Below, piece by piece: positions 43,205 to 54,810 of a stretch of DNA of 64,000 nucleotides. How positions within the stretch are numbered: the stretch's first letter is position 1; the number at the start of each line of letters is the position of its first letter. Source of the DNA: Anthostomella pinea (taxonomy: Eukaryota; Ascomycota; Sordariomycetes; Xylariales; Xylariaceae); assembly GCA_963556695.1 (NCBI GenBank), contig CAUWAG010000010.1, forward strand, positions 744,001-808,000, read 5' to 3'. The notes under the pieces were generated by a model. That model was not told the origin of the DNA. It worked only from the letters and a program-made list of their open reading frames with translations, and did not search any database. Position numbers and translations under genes: made by a program.

Positions 43205-45857
43205 CGTTATAAAAAAGCAAAAGGTATATCGAATTATATAGTATAACCTATAATAAATTTAATCGCGTATAATTAACAGCCGGTGATATTTATCGAGGCG
43301 GAATTTTTCAAATGAATAAAGAACTAATAAATTAAATTATAATAAAACATATTACATGAAAAACAATGGTGCTTTTAACAGGGTAATATATATTAAACGT
43401 TAAATTATTATACATATGTTTAATAAGTTTTAATAAATAAAAATATCTTGTTTTACTTAAAAAGTCGCGCGTTTAAAAATCTGCCAACTTTTTTAATTAC
43501 GTCGTTTCCACACATATAATCTTTTATAAATAAGAATTAAATTTAAATGATTTATACGAAATTAAAACGCTTATTATATCCGTCCCAATAAAAACCAAAC
43601 TTACGTTTTTTTAAATAAACTAAATATCTTTTACAGCTAGTTCGACTTAAGAAAAGCAATAAACTATAAAATATTATCACTTAAACCTAAATATCAATTT
43701 ATATCGGATATAACTAATAAAACCGGCACTAATATAACCGATGTTTTATTTAAATCATTTAAAAGACTTTATAAGTAACTTTGAGCCGACTTTTTACCAC
43801 GTAAATATAATAAATAAATAAACTTTAGCAATCCGTTTTTTCAAATAATAATTATTTTTACACCCGATTACGAGCTTTTAATAAAAGCAAAACGTAGATT
43901 AAAAATTAAAAAGCTTACATAATCGGTAAAAGGCTCAATTATGATGATGAAATTACATACTTAAGAAGGATTAATATATATACTTTTGTTAACGTCATAA
44001 ACGATATAAAGGAATAAATATAAAATATAAGACTTTAAAACCGTTATTATTATATTAATACGAACAAAATATCGCTACTTATACACCTATACGTAAACAA
44101 CCTTATAACGAAGGCTTAATAAGGCTACACAGTAATAATTTAAGTAAATAAGCAATAAATATTCCTATTTAACTAGCAAATATAATAAATGATACCATGT
44201 TTAAATGTCGCATATAAGTTATACGTAATTAATAACGAATTTTCAAAACGTAAGATAAGAAAGTAAAAAAGATAATTAATATAAGAAGGAAAATAACGAC
44301 GTTAAAATATAATTCAATAAATTATAAGTATTATATTTTAAGCTTTATAACAGTAAGATCTATAATATATATATAATTATAACTGTTATACTTTAAACTT
44401 TTTAACCATAAGATTTATATAATATTAATTCTAATATATGTATATAATTTGTTAGTGTAGTTATAACGTGGAATATAAAATTAGATTAAAGAAATTGAAT
44501 AAAACAAAAAGAATTAACAAGTTTGCCAAATTTAAATAATACAAGAATAATAATAATAATAATTCTATATAAAATATTAAAACGCTAATTGTCTTTATAA
44601 ATTATAAATATTAATTATAAAAGAGATTATTAAAATAAAAAAACCTTTTTATTTCATAGTTATACTTATAAAAACATTTCAATATTTTAATTATGATTTT
44701 TGAGCTTTAGAAATTATTAACGTTGAAAATCATACATTTTTTTAAAAAATTAATATTGTTAATTAAGTCGTACATATGTTAAAAAAGGTTTTTGCAATAT
44801 TAATTTTTTTGATCTAACTATGATCTTCAAAATCAATTATAAACACATCTATTAATTAGAAGAAAAGGTTATATAATTAAATATTGTTTCAAATATTAAA
44901 TTTTCAACCAAATTAAGCTTACTTCTTTAATAAAATTTTGGCTTATTTAAAGACGTATACTAAGTTATAATATATAATTTATTCCGAATAACACGTATAT
45001 TTTTAAACTTATTTAAGTATTATTTGAAGTACTATTTTATTGAAAAAACATCTTTATAATTTTGAAATTTTGAAATTTTATGGATATTAGAATACAAGCG
45101 GTTTAATTTGTTTTCTTTTTCTTAAAGTATTATGAATATTATTAATGTTTTTGTAATACAAATTTAATAATATTTATAAACCTATATATAAAGAATTTCT
45201 CATGTTTAAAAATTTTTTAATATAATTATTGTTTCAGAATTTGGGGTTTCAAGTAAATCAATGAATACTTTTGTCAAAATTTTAATAAATAATATTAAAC
45301 ATTACAAGGTTTTTTATTTATTTATTTATTATGATTTTTAAAAATAAATCGTTTATTTTAAAAGCTTTTTTAACATTATATATAATAGAAACGTTTAATA
45401 ATATGTTTATAATTAATATATATTATAATATGCATTTCTAATTATAATATGTTTTTTTATTATATAATTCTTTTTTTCTATAAATATGGTTTTAAATATA
45501 TGATAAGTCATTAAATATTTATTTAAAGCTTTATTTTGAAAAGAATTCAAGCTTTTTTAAAAAACTTTTACCGATATTTCAATATGAAACTTATTTTAAT
45601 ATGAAAACTTCAAAAATAATAACCGTTATATACTTTGTTTCATTTTTAATATTAAAATGGGTCGATATTTATAAATTGTTATTATATAATATTAACATCA
45701 ACGTATTAATTATTAATACATTTTTTGTTTCATTATAAAATGCAACCGTTAATTAGAAAACAACCCCAATATTAATGTTGAAGGCAAATTGATAAAAAAG
45801 ATTAAAATAAAAACTATACGTTATAAACTAATTAATGTAAAGATTAATGATGTTTTT

Positions 45858-46061
45858 GTTGAAACAGGTTTGACCGATCAATCATAATACTCGAGTATGT
45901 GTCAAAGTCATGATGTTGCTGATGGGTTTTTGGATTGAGAGGTCTAGCTGGACTCACAGGTCTGGCTAAGTGACCTCATAATCCGGTATTCAATCTCTTA
46001 TCTAATCATACATGTGGGTTTGGTATGGATGGTTTGAATACGGAATCGCATGGATCCAACA
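45858..46061 (+). mobile_element. Solo LTR, family B, copy 2 (TSD GTTTT)
   Basis: 204 bases with ends TGTTGAAACAGG and GGATCCAACA, flanked by GTTTT on both sides (45853-45857, 46062-46066). Closely similar to the copies at 18217 and 52071. Confidence 0.9.
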
Positions 46062-48901
46062 GTTTTTATATAATTTGAGTGCGGTTATATTATGAAAATA
46101 AAATAAAACTCTATTATTTAAAAGACCATATTATTTTAATATCGTTACAGAAATCTTTCTTAAATAACAAAATTAGTTCAAACTATATATTCGTTGAAAG
46201 CTAATTATGCATTAGTAAAAAAAAAAAAAAATTCATAATAACGGCAATAATTTAATAAAAATTAAAATTGTTAATAGTGTTCATACCAATTTTAAAGATC
46301 AGTTTTAAACCTATAAAAAATTTATTTTTTATATAGTTTACAATTAAGTAAAACTGGGTTAACTTAGCTTAAAAATATATATATAAATAAAAGAAAACTT
46401 TATTTTATTAATAATTAAAGATATAAATTACAAATTAATATCTGAAACTTATAACATAGAAAATAAAAAAACTTATTTAATAAACACGATTTATTTACAA
46501 CCCTAAATACTTAATAAAACAACTTTTATAAAGAAATATAAATATCAAATTTTATGAAAGAGTATGAATTGAATAAAAATAAAATAAAAACCTTGTACGT
46601 AAAAAAAGATGAATATATTTAATTAATTCGTTTTTTATAAACTTATATTAAAATAAGCGTGTGAAGAAGACATCCCGTTTTTAGATAAAAAGTCCGTAAT
46701 TTTTATTATAAACTTATACATTAACGGTATTTTAAAATAAAATTACAAAACATATTACTTATATTTCTAACCGTGCAAAATAATTCATAACTATTAATAT
46801 AAATAGAAAAAAGCCCGAAATTCTAACTTTACTTATAATGGTACGCTAAACTAGTAAACTTTTTCAATATTAGAATTACGTTATCTTAGTATTTAAGCAT
46901 TTAAAACGTTTAAATAATATTAATAAAACTGGTGATTAAAAACGTAAAAGCAATTTATACAAAATATAAAAGCTAATATAATTACGTTATTTAAATTAAT
47001 AACGATAATAATTTTTGTTCTAATATTTTCTAATTTTCAAAAACTTTAATATAATAAATACTTCTAATTTTACGAATTGTATATGACCTTTATTTCTCGT
47101 CCTATAAAAGTGCTTACGTTATTATTATAATAAGATAAAAAATAACTTCTATATGTAACATTATAATAATAGTATAAATATGAAAATATTACGAAATATA
47201 ATTAAATCGGTAAAACAAGAGCTTGAAGCGTAAAATTTTGACATATTATTTTAATAAAGCTTAAAGAAATTTTTAATACTTATTTTATACATTTAAAATC
47301 ATCTTTATAAAAAGCAAAAATAATAATAACAAATTTTTATAAAAAAATCATATATAAGCGCTTTTAATGCCTTTTATCACAATTATATTAAAGAATTGTT
47401 AAATACCACTAAATATTCGAAATACATTTGAAACGCATATCAATTTTGTATAAAAATTTTTTTTAAAAAAGATATTTTGTTTTCTTTAAAAGCGTTTAAC
47501 GCGAACGAAATAGTTTTTTAAACAGGTAATTAATAGCTTTAAATTAAACCATTAGAAGAACGTAATTTCCAACGAGATTTTATAAAGCTTTAAATAAACA
47601 ATTTTCAATTCGTTTTAAAAATATATAGAAAACACACTACATTGATAAAAAACATTAAAAAAGTTATCTATGAATAAGATTAATAAACTTAAAACTTGAA
47701 TTTATACAGGAAAGTTTAGAGAAAAAACCATTAATTATAATAAAACAGCTATAAATATTATTAACTGATAATATAAAAGATATCAATATTTTTTTGGATA
47801 ATTAATAAATAGTTTTATATTTAAATGGAAAGTTGAAGACATAAATATTTACAAAGCATAAGAAAACCCGGGTTTTCAGAAAGTATTTATATAAAGCCAT
47901 AGAGTATAAATATTATTCCAAAAAGAATTATACTTTATAATTTTTTATATAATTTTGAATAAGTTAAAAGTTATGTTATAAGAACGCTGAAGTTATTAAT
48001 AATAATAAATCCTTTATTGAAATTAAATAATACCGTATATATTAATGTGAAAAGTAACATTATTATAAATAGATATTTTCAATGATTAATTAATATTTGA
48101 AGAACATGAATAATCGTTCAAAGTTTTATGAACGTGCTTTTAAATAATCTTAAGAATATTGACTAATTTCCTAGCCTTTGAGTATTATGAACTATCTTTA
48201 TAAAAAACGTATAATTTAATTAATAATAATACATTTAAACCCTTTCAAAAGAAATCGAAATAAACGAATTTAAAAAATTTTAAACGTTAATAAATGTTTT
48301 AACTTTTGAGAATCGCGGTTAAAAAATAAAAATTAAACATCTCCTAAAATATATATCTGATTACACTTTAATAAATAAAAAATATTTTTTACCCTATATT
48401 ATAAAACTTTATATTTTATGTATTAGTTTAATTTAAGCTTCATCTGTGATTGATTTATGAGGAAAATAATACGTCGTTATAAAGCAATCATAAAGTACTT
48501 CTAAAACCCCCATAAATTGTATATTAAATATCAAGGGACTAAAAAATGTTACAAATATAATAAATTCAACTTATTTAAAGTCATTAATATTAATATCATA
48601 GTAAATTAGACTAATATAATATGAATTATTAAATACGCATTTCCTATAAATAAGGCATTCGTTTTATAATGTTTTAAATAATAATTGATAATTGTATAAA
48701 GTAACTATAAAGTAAAATTTATGAAATTTATTAAAGTTATTAACGATATTATTTAAACGTGTTTTTTTTGTAGAAATTAATTAAATGTTTAAAAAACCGA
48801 TTAACGTAGCTGACAAGCGAGTTGGCATTACAAGCGAGTTGGCACTTGTTATAAAGTTTCTAACTAATACGATCCAAACCATTATATCTCTATTAATAAC
48901 A

Positions 48902-50835
48902 ATGGCACCGCGTTATAACGAATTAGACTTATAGCTAGCTGTCCAAGCTAAACGATGTAACCCTTATATTTTTATATTTCAGCTTATAAAACTCTTTAAT
49001 ATCCCTTGTTCTACTTTAATTCATAGAAGTAAAGGAATGCTATCACGGCGCAACGGTGTTTTGGGGCAGGGTTGATGTCATGTACAGCCAGGTCTTTGGC
49101 ATATAAAGGCCACCGTTCATTTTTTGTTACTTTCTTTCGTCTTCCTGTACAGCCACTCCTCTCTCATAACACATATAATTGAGCGATCAGTTCAGACACT
49201 CATTGTATTATCTCTATGTGACACACCCTGCAAATTCACTGTGTGGCTTTGCTAATGGCTCTCCCTCCTCCTTCTTATATACATTATACAAGCAGCACCA
49301 TTGTGGGTGTTATTGCTGTCCCCGACTCAACAGCATGCCTAATAGTTTAAAACTCACAGTTTCTAAAAATAATGCCATTCTTCCCTTCATTCTTGACCTA
49401 GGTACGCAAGCATTTCCGCCCTAGTACAATTATGTTAAAGATATAGCGAATCAATTAGTAGCGGCGTGTAGAGCTAGACGCGTTAGAAAGAACTAGACGC
49501 AGAACTTTATTAAACGCATACTAGGCCTCCAGACGCGTTTTTATCGTAGGATGGACTATTTAAGGGTCTTAAACGAAAATCTAAACGTGTATTGCGCGTG
49601 GTTTCTCTCAATTGTTGTAACAGTCGTAAAACATAGTATTTAAGATACAGATATTTACAATTTCAATGAGACTGGGTTTATAATGGGCATTATTAGGTCA
49701 TGTATAGTCGTTATAAGCACCGAAAGATATAAAAGGCTTAAATAAGCTTAGTAAAGTAACAGAAAATTATTTATAGCAGTTTTCATTATTAATGCTAATA
49801 ATTAAGTGGTCCCGCCGTTTATTATTTTATAAGGCAAAACCCATATCGGGTTATAATATCGTAACACAACATTAGCACGCGACTAAAAAGTGGCCGTGTC
49901 TAATGACATGTGGACTACAAATGAGATCGGTTTAAAATGAATTTAATATTTCGACAAGTATAACAGACCGCGTATAACTGCCGGTAAACGCATTTTCATT
50001 TTAAATGGTTACGAAAGTTATTATTTCTAGGTCTTTAAGAATTATTACTAAAATAACAACATTATTACCCTTTATATGTCTGTCTACTTTTTATTACAGG
50101 TTCTAGCCTTTAAATGTTAGCTGCTTTAACCCGTTTAAACGAGCCTATTGTCGCTTAATTAAAGATCTTATCCGGCGTTATATAACCTACGTTTTGATGG
50201 AATACTTTTTTGCAGTGTTTTATAAAGTATACAACGCTACTATAATGCTAAAAAACGTTCGAGCAGGTTTCAATGCTACTGGTTTTATTCCCTTTAACTT
50301 AAAAAGTATCATTTTAAAACTAAATGCTATCACTGTCGTATAAACACCGTTGCTAAACTTTAATCTACCACCCATTATTTGGACTTCAAAGACGCTTATT
50401 ACTATTAATGAAGCGGTAACCCAGTTTGTTTATATCAAAAACTGAATCAGGAACCACCCGTGAAGCTCATCTACATCCATTATTGATACATTGAACTTGT
50501 TTTTAAAGGCTATATATGGTCTTATGCACAAGGTTGCTTTGGCTTATTCTTGGGTCCGCGAGCTAGAAGAGGCCAATCACACACTATGTAAATGCTGAAG
50601 AACAAAAAATAAACGTCTGGTAAAAGAAGGAATACTTTCTATTAAAGATGCGGTAGGTCTTCAGGCTACAAAGGATGGTACTGAGCTGGCAAGACAGAAA
50701 ATGGGTGAAGGTGATTGTTGTCCAAGGAGGGCAGCAGCACGTGAGCGACGGTGTGGCATTTGCGGCCACACTGGCCATAATGCGCGAACTTGTATAATAG
50801 AGATAAAAACCTCCAAGAAAGAGGAATCCGATTGA
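48902..50835 (+). pseudogene. Fot1/pogo transposase relic
   Basis: Cut-and-paste transposase of the pogo group, broken by many stops. Recognisable pieces in order: the N-terminal MAPRYNELDL and the helix-turn-helix region IPCSTL (to about 49055); ILPFILDLGTQAFPP after the insertion; ANQLVAACRARRV; LQTRFYRRMDY; DIYNFNETGFIMGII (49652-49699); VPPFIIL and GKTHIG; NDMWTTNEIGL; AGFNATGFIPF (about 50260); GLQATKDGTELARQKMGEG. A C-terminal CCHC zinc knuckle RRCGICGHTGHNARTC follows at about 50746-50793. The first catalytic Asp of the DD[D/E] triad, in FDETG, is Asn here (AAT at 49664-49666, a G to A change). Stops occur as TAG/TAA at former CAG/CAA/TGG positions, as RIP leaves them. Confidence 0.88.
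49057..49332 (+). mobile_element. LTR-like insertion inside the transposase relic
   Basis: About 276 bases separate two transposase segments that are adjacent in the family (the SRR region before, NSLKL...ILDLGTQAFPP after). The piece starts TGTTTTGGGGCAGGG and ends CCCCGACTCAACA, so it has TG/CA ends, and it holds a TATA-like CATATAAAGG at about 49098 and a pyrimidine-rich stretch after it. No 5-bp direct repeat is visible (AACGG against GCATG). A solo LTR is the best guess. Confidence 0.6.
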
Positions 50836-51142
50836 TTGAATTGAATTGAATTGAATGCATTGTGGTGAAATTATTTAATGTAGCAATTGTAGAGTCCATG
50901 ACAAGTTCTAACTCGCTCGTAATGCCAACTCGCTTGTCAGTTACGTTAATAATGAATTTTTATTATAAATTTGACGGTTTAATAAAATTTTAAATTTTAA
51001 ATATTATTCAAATTGAAAAACGTACTAAATAATACATTATAAACAATATAATTACACTTAACTTATATGCGAATTAATAAAATAATAATAAAATAACGCT
51101 TTAACAATAATCAATTAGTAATTATTACTTTATAGCTTTAGC

Positions 51143-51337
51143 TGTAACGGTCCAGCACCTGTATCCACCTGGTAAGATGTTGAGTCATCAGGTCACGTGT
51201 AGATTAGATAAGGAAGGACACCACTATATGTGCTGCAGCCGTTCGGGTGCATACACACCAGGATTCCTTTCCTTCCTCACCTTGTTATTTTCAGAATACC
51301 AGAAGTTTTCCAGCACAACGCCGCAGGCATTGTGACA
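51143..51337. mobile_element. Solo LTR, family G (TSD TTAGC/TTAAT)
   Basis: 195-base island with ends TGTAACGG and TTGTGACA. Flanks are TTAGC (51138-51142) and TTAAT (51338-51342), which match if two transitions of the RIP type are allowed. It contains GGTCACGTG and TATATGTGC-like sequences. Confidence 0.75.
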
Positions 51338-51644
51338 TTAATGTTATATTAATGAAACGCTTTATATTTATAATTAAATATAACTTTATCCGTAGTAAAT
51401 AATTATAAAATTATAAACAAACAAACTATTAATACTTTTATATATAAGTTTTTATGATTTAAAATAACTTTTTTTATTAATTAAGCTTTATATATATTAT
51501 TAATTACTTCGACTATAAACGCTCGTAAATTTTATTCAATACGATTTAAATACTATTAATATCGCCTTTAATTGATAATATTTTATTAAACTTTATTTAC
51601 TTTATTTTATAAAGTAATTAATTTTTAATAAATGATTACAAACC

Positions 51645-51908
51645 TGTCAAATGCGGTGGTGGCTCTGATGTGTGGTTTGACGTGGTCCGTGTGTTAGCAT
51701 GGGGTGTGTGACAGCAATTGGGTGTTGTGTGGCAACTAAACAGCCACCTGTCCGCGGGACGGTTGGTCATGGCCCCAGGCCACCTATTTAGATAGCGATT
51801 CGTCCCTTCTGGACCACCAACCCCTATGTGACTTCTCACAGAAACGAACAAAAGGAACGAACCCGATCTGATCTATACCCTGTCTTCACCCCTGTGTGAC
51901 TTCTCACA
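51645..51908. mobile_element. Solo LTR, family H (TSD AAACC)
   Basis: 264-base island starting TGTCAAATGCGG and ending CTTCTCACA, with AAACC on both sides (51640-51644, 51909-51913). Near its right end ACCCCTATGTGACTTCTCAC and ACCCCTGTGTGACTTCTCAC form a direct repeat about 70 bases apart. Confidence 0.85.
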
Positions 51909-52070
51909 AAACCGTAAATATAATAATATAATATTTTATAAGATATTTGACTTTTAATAAATATTTTATAATTTTATTAAGGTTTTTTTCTACATAATAA
52001 CGCCGTTATTAATGTATGTTACCTAAAATAATACGATTTAAACGATACTTTGATTATTAATAACGTATTG

Positions 52071-52274
52071 TGTTAGAACAGGCTGGAACGATCAATCATA
52101 ATACTCGAGTATTGTGTCATGGTAATGATGTTGCTGATGGTTAGATTGTGAGGTCTAGCTAGACTCGCAGGTCTGGCTAAGTGACCTTGCAATCCGGTAT
52201 CTATTCTCTTATCTAATCATATATATGGGTCCTAGTATAGATGGTTTGCAGGCTGGAATCGTATAGATCCAAAA
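52071..52274 (+). mobile_element. Solo LTR, family B, copy 3 (TSD TATTG/TATTA)
   Basis: 204 bases from TGTTAGAACAGG to GATCCAAAA. The right terminal CAACA has become CAAAA. Flanks are TATTG (52066-52070) and TATTA (52275-52279), identical but for one G to A transition. Confidence 0.86.
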
Positions 52275-52351
52275 TATTAAGCGTTTTTAAAATATATATT
52301 ACGTAAAATAATTAACATTTAAAAAATATCTTTATATTATGCTAATAATAA

Positions 52352-52599
52352 TGTGACGTTTCGTATATGTGAATAGGACATATAAGCCCTTGTTTTATCA
52401 TGTACGTATGGCTATCTCTAGCTGAAAAGGAAAAAGAAGATTGAACGGCACAGCCAAATCTAGTGGGCAACTAGATAAGTGTGTCTGCCCCACAATTCAA
52501 AGTCATAGTGGGTCTGCGACAACCAGTCGTCTAGAAGGTCACGTGCTGTCACGTGATCCTATGACCATCACCGATCGTAGCGACTTAGCAACCATCATA
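52352..52599 (+). mobile_element. Solo LTR, family A, copy 2 (TSD AATAA)
   Basis: 248 bases from TGTGACGTT to CCATCATA, similar throughout to 16602-16864 and only about 75 bases after the family B copy. AATAA lies on both sides (52347-52351, 52600-52604). The terminal TCACA of copy 1 is TCATA here, a CpA to TpA change. Contains two CACGTG motifs. Confidence 0.88.
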
Positions 52600-53292
52600 A
52601 ATAATATAATATGTGGTTTTTTTTATAAAGTTCATTTAAATATTTTTGAATATCTATATTCTATATTAAAAATTATTTAAACCTTTATATCTTTATATCT
52701 TTCAAACGTATTAATAAATCTTATAAATATTTTTTAAAAGTAAAAATAATAATTTCTTAACTAAGGAATATATATAAACCTCATCTTTTCCAAATTTAAG
52801 TTATTAAAATATATTTACTGTATTTAACCTTGCCATATAATATTATAAAAAACACTAAATTTAAAAACCTTATAATTATTTATGATTAAACCATTATTAT
52901 TATAAGTTTTTTCAATTTTAAAATTTAAACTTATAAAATAATAGAAAACCTTCATCATAAAGCTACTTTAATATAACAATATATAATATATACATATTAA
53001 ACATATAATAAGATGTATTATAATAAAGATAATTTCAATAAATTTTAATACTATTATTACTTTATATTGGTTAAAGAATTTGGTGAAATTTTGTATCGTT
53101 TTATATATTATAAATATTGCGTTTTTTAAAAAGACTATAATTATTCAAATTATTTATCTTATTAACTTGTTATTATTATTATTACAATTTTGTTTTTCTA
53201 ATAATTAATCATTTATATAATTAAAAATAAGTTAAAACGTTAAAAGCCTCAAATCATGAACTTTATTAATATGTATGATTATAATATTATAT

Positions 53293-53370
53293 ACTAAATA
53301 TTTGTATAATTCTTGCTAAGATGAATAACTAAATATTTGTATAATTCTTGCTAAGATGAATAACTAAATA
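53293..53370 (+). repeat. Perfect 35-bp tandem duplication
   Basis: Two identical 35-base units starting ACTAAATATTTGTATAATTC at 53293 and 53328, then eight bases of a third. Identity inside heavily mutated DNA suggests a recent duplication of already AT-rich sequence. Confidence 0.92.
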
Positions 53371-53466
53371 ATAATAAAAATATTTTTCTTTTCTTTATTT
53401 ATATATGCTTTTAAAGTCATGATGTATTTATATACATTGTTAAAGCTTTTATTAAAACATACTAGA

Positions 53467-53930
53467 TATGATGGTTCCACCATCCATCAGGTCTAGCAAT
53501 GGTCTCCATGGTCCCCGGGTCACGTGACTGAGCACGTGACTGATCGGACGATAAATTGATCCATGCCATGGTGGGTCTGGTGGGGGACGACTGCCCACAT
53601 CTAGCTGCCCACCAATTTGGGTACATCTCCAGATCTTTATTTTCCTTCAACCAGAGTTCGTTATACGTCAATAGTTAATAAGGGTCCCTGTATCCTTACA
53701 ATATGTCAGATGTTGGATCCCAGATATGGTGCCCTTAGGTGCAGTACACGCTAGGGGGCTGCTGGGGGACTAGCGGATCCACCCTGGTATGGTGCAGTAT
53801 GGTATTTAGCTGTAGATTAGCCCTGGCAAGCATACTTGAGAATGATAACAACGTTTGCAGCGACCGCTCACACCACCAAGGCTTGTGATCCTTCTAGAAT
53901 CTCACACAATACATTTACGGAATCGTGACA
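53467..53930 (-). mobile_element. Solo LTR related to family A, split by a nested LTR (TSD CTAGA)
   Basis: Reverse-oriented, diverged relative of family A. It starts TATGATGGTTCCACC and, after the nested element, ends GGAATCGTGACA. The outer flanks are CTAGA on both sides (53462-53466, 53931-53935), which proves that 53467-53700 and 53907-53930 are one element. Shared landmarks with family A (reverse sense) are GGTCACGTGACTGAGCACGTG-like double palindromes and TTATACGT. Without the insertion it would be about 256 bases. Confidence 0.85.
53704..53906 (+). mobile_element. Solo LTR, family E, copy 2, nested (TSD CAATA)
   Basis: 203 bases from TGTCAGATG to AATCTCACA, inserted in the element at 53467-53930, with CAATA on both sides (53699-53703, 53907-53911). 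It is the reverse complement of 14441-14643 over the full length with modest divergence. Confidence 0.9.
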
Positions 53931-54515
53931 CTAGATTTGTTAATTAAGTAGTATATATAATAATATATATTTATAGCCGTTAAATTATTAGCCGTTAAAT
54001 TATTAGTTATAAGTTTAATACTTTCCTTTATCTAATCATGGTTAAAAAAACCTGATGCGGCGTTTAAAAAGTATATATTAATTACATGCAATTAAGAGTT
54101 TTAATTTAAATATGAGCTTATAGTAAGTATGTGACAAATAAGAAGAAGATTTTTTTAATAAAAAGATCTAGTGAGTATAAGAAAAACTATTATATAATAT
54201 TTATAAAGCATTTATTTTTAAGCTTTATTTATTTTCAAGGCGTTTTTCTTTTGATCAATTTGCCGGTATTTTTTCTAGCTTTTATAACCTTGAATAATGT
54301 TTCTTTTAAAGGCACCTTGGTAGCTTGAAAAAGTCGAAATTAATAATGTTATTTATATTTTGATCTTTTAGCCTTTTTTTCCGAATTTGGGTTTTTATGC
54401 TTTTATATTTATCTTTTTTTTACTCTTTTCGCGTAATAAGCGGCGTGAATGTTAAAAGCTAGCGCGTTGATTATACGTAATTGATATCAATAATTTAAAC
54501 TTAATTTATATATCT

Positions 54516-54810
54516 AATAGTAATTTGCCAGGCGTTACTATTGACGATATTAACTTCTGGTCGATGCTTCTTCCTAATAGCGACTTGTTTTACGATATTA
54601 TCGACTTTATTAGCTTTTATCCGATGGTTTTTTTTAATAGGAACTTGCTTTACGCTATAATTAACAATACTAACCTTTGTTAAATAGTTATTATTATTAA
54701 TAGCTTATTATTTATCATTATTTACTTTTAACTTTTAAATGGCAATATTTGATATAATAGCTTAATAATTATTGCCGTTGTGAACTTTCCGGCTTTATTT
54801 TTATAAATAC
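54516..54810 (+). repeat. Degenerate tandem array, period about 60 bp
   Basis: Units begin AATAG at 54516, 54576, 54636, 54699 and about 54756. The first three are close to 60 bases and share AATAGNNACTTG...TTACGATAT-like sequence. The first three units are open in one frame, for example NSNLPGVTIDDINFW and NSDLFYDIIDFISFY, so a 20-residue coding repeat before mutation is conceivable. Confidence 0.65.

Larger units (their letters stand above)
48809..50941 (+). mobile_element. Fot1/pogo-type DNA transposon, RIP-mutated
   Basis: A 2133-base Tc1/mariner-superfamily element. Left end GCTGACAAGCGAGTTGGCAT and right end CCAACTCGCTTGTCAGT are inverted repeats that continue for about 35 bases, with TA on both sides (48807-48808, 50942-50943). 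Each end also carries a second ACAAGCGAGTTGG-like unit. It encodes the transposase relic described next and has an extra 276-base insertion. Mutation is uneven: the first three quarters are AT-rich, while the last 450 bases keep coding composition. Confidence 0.9.

Noticed and set aside
49179..49424. 81-codon frame read as a gene
   Set aside because: Its second half (ILPFILDLGTQAFPP) is transposase and its first half belongs to the inserted LTR-like piece.
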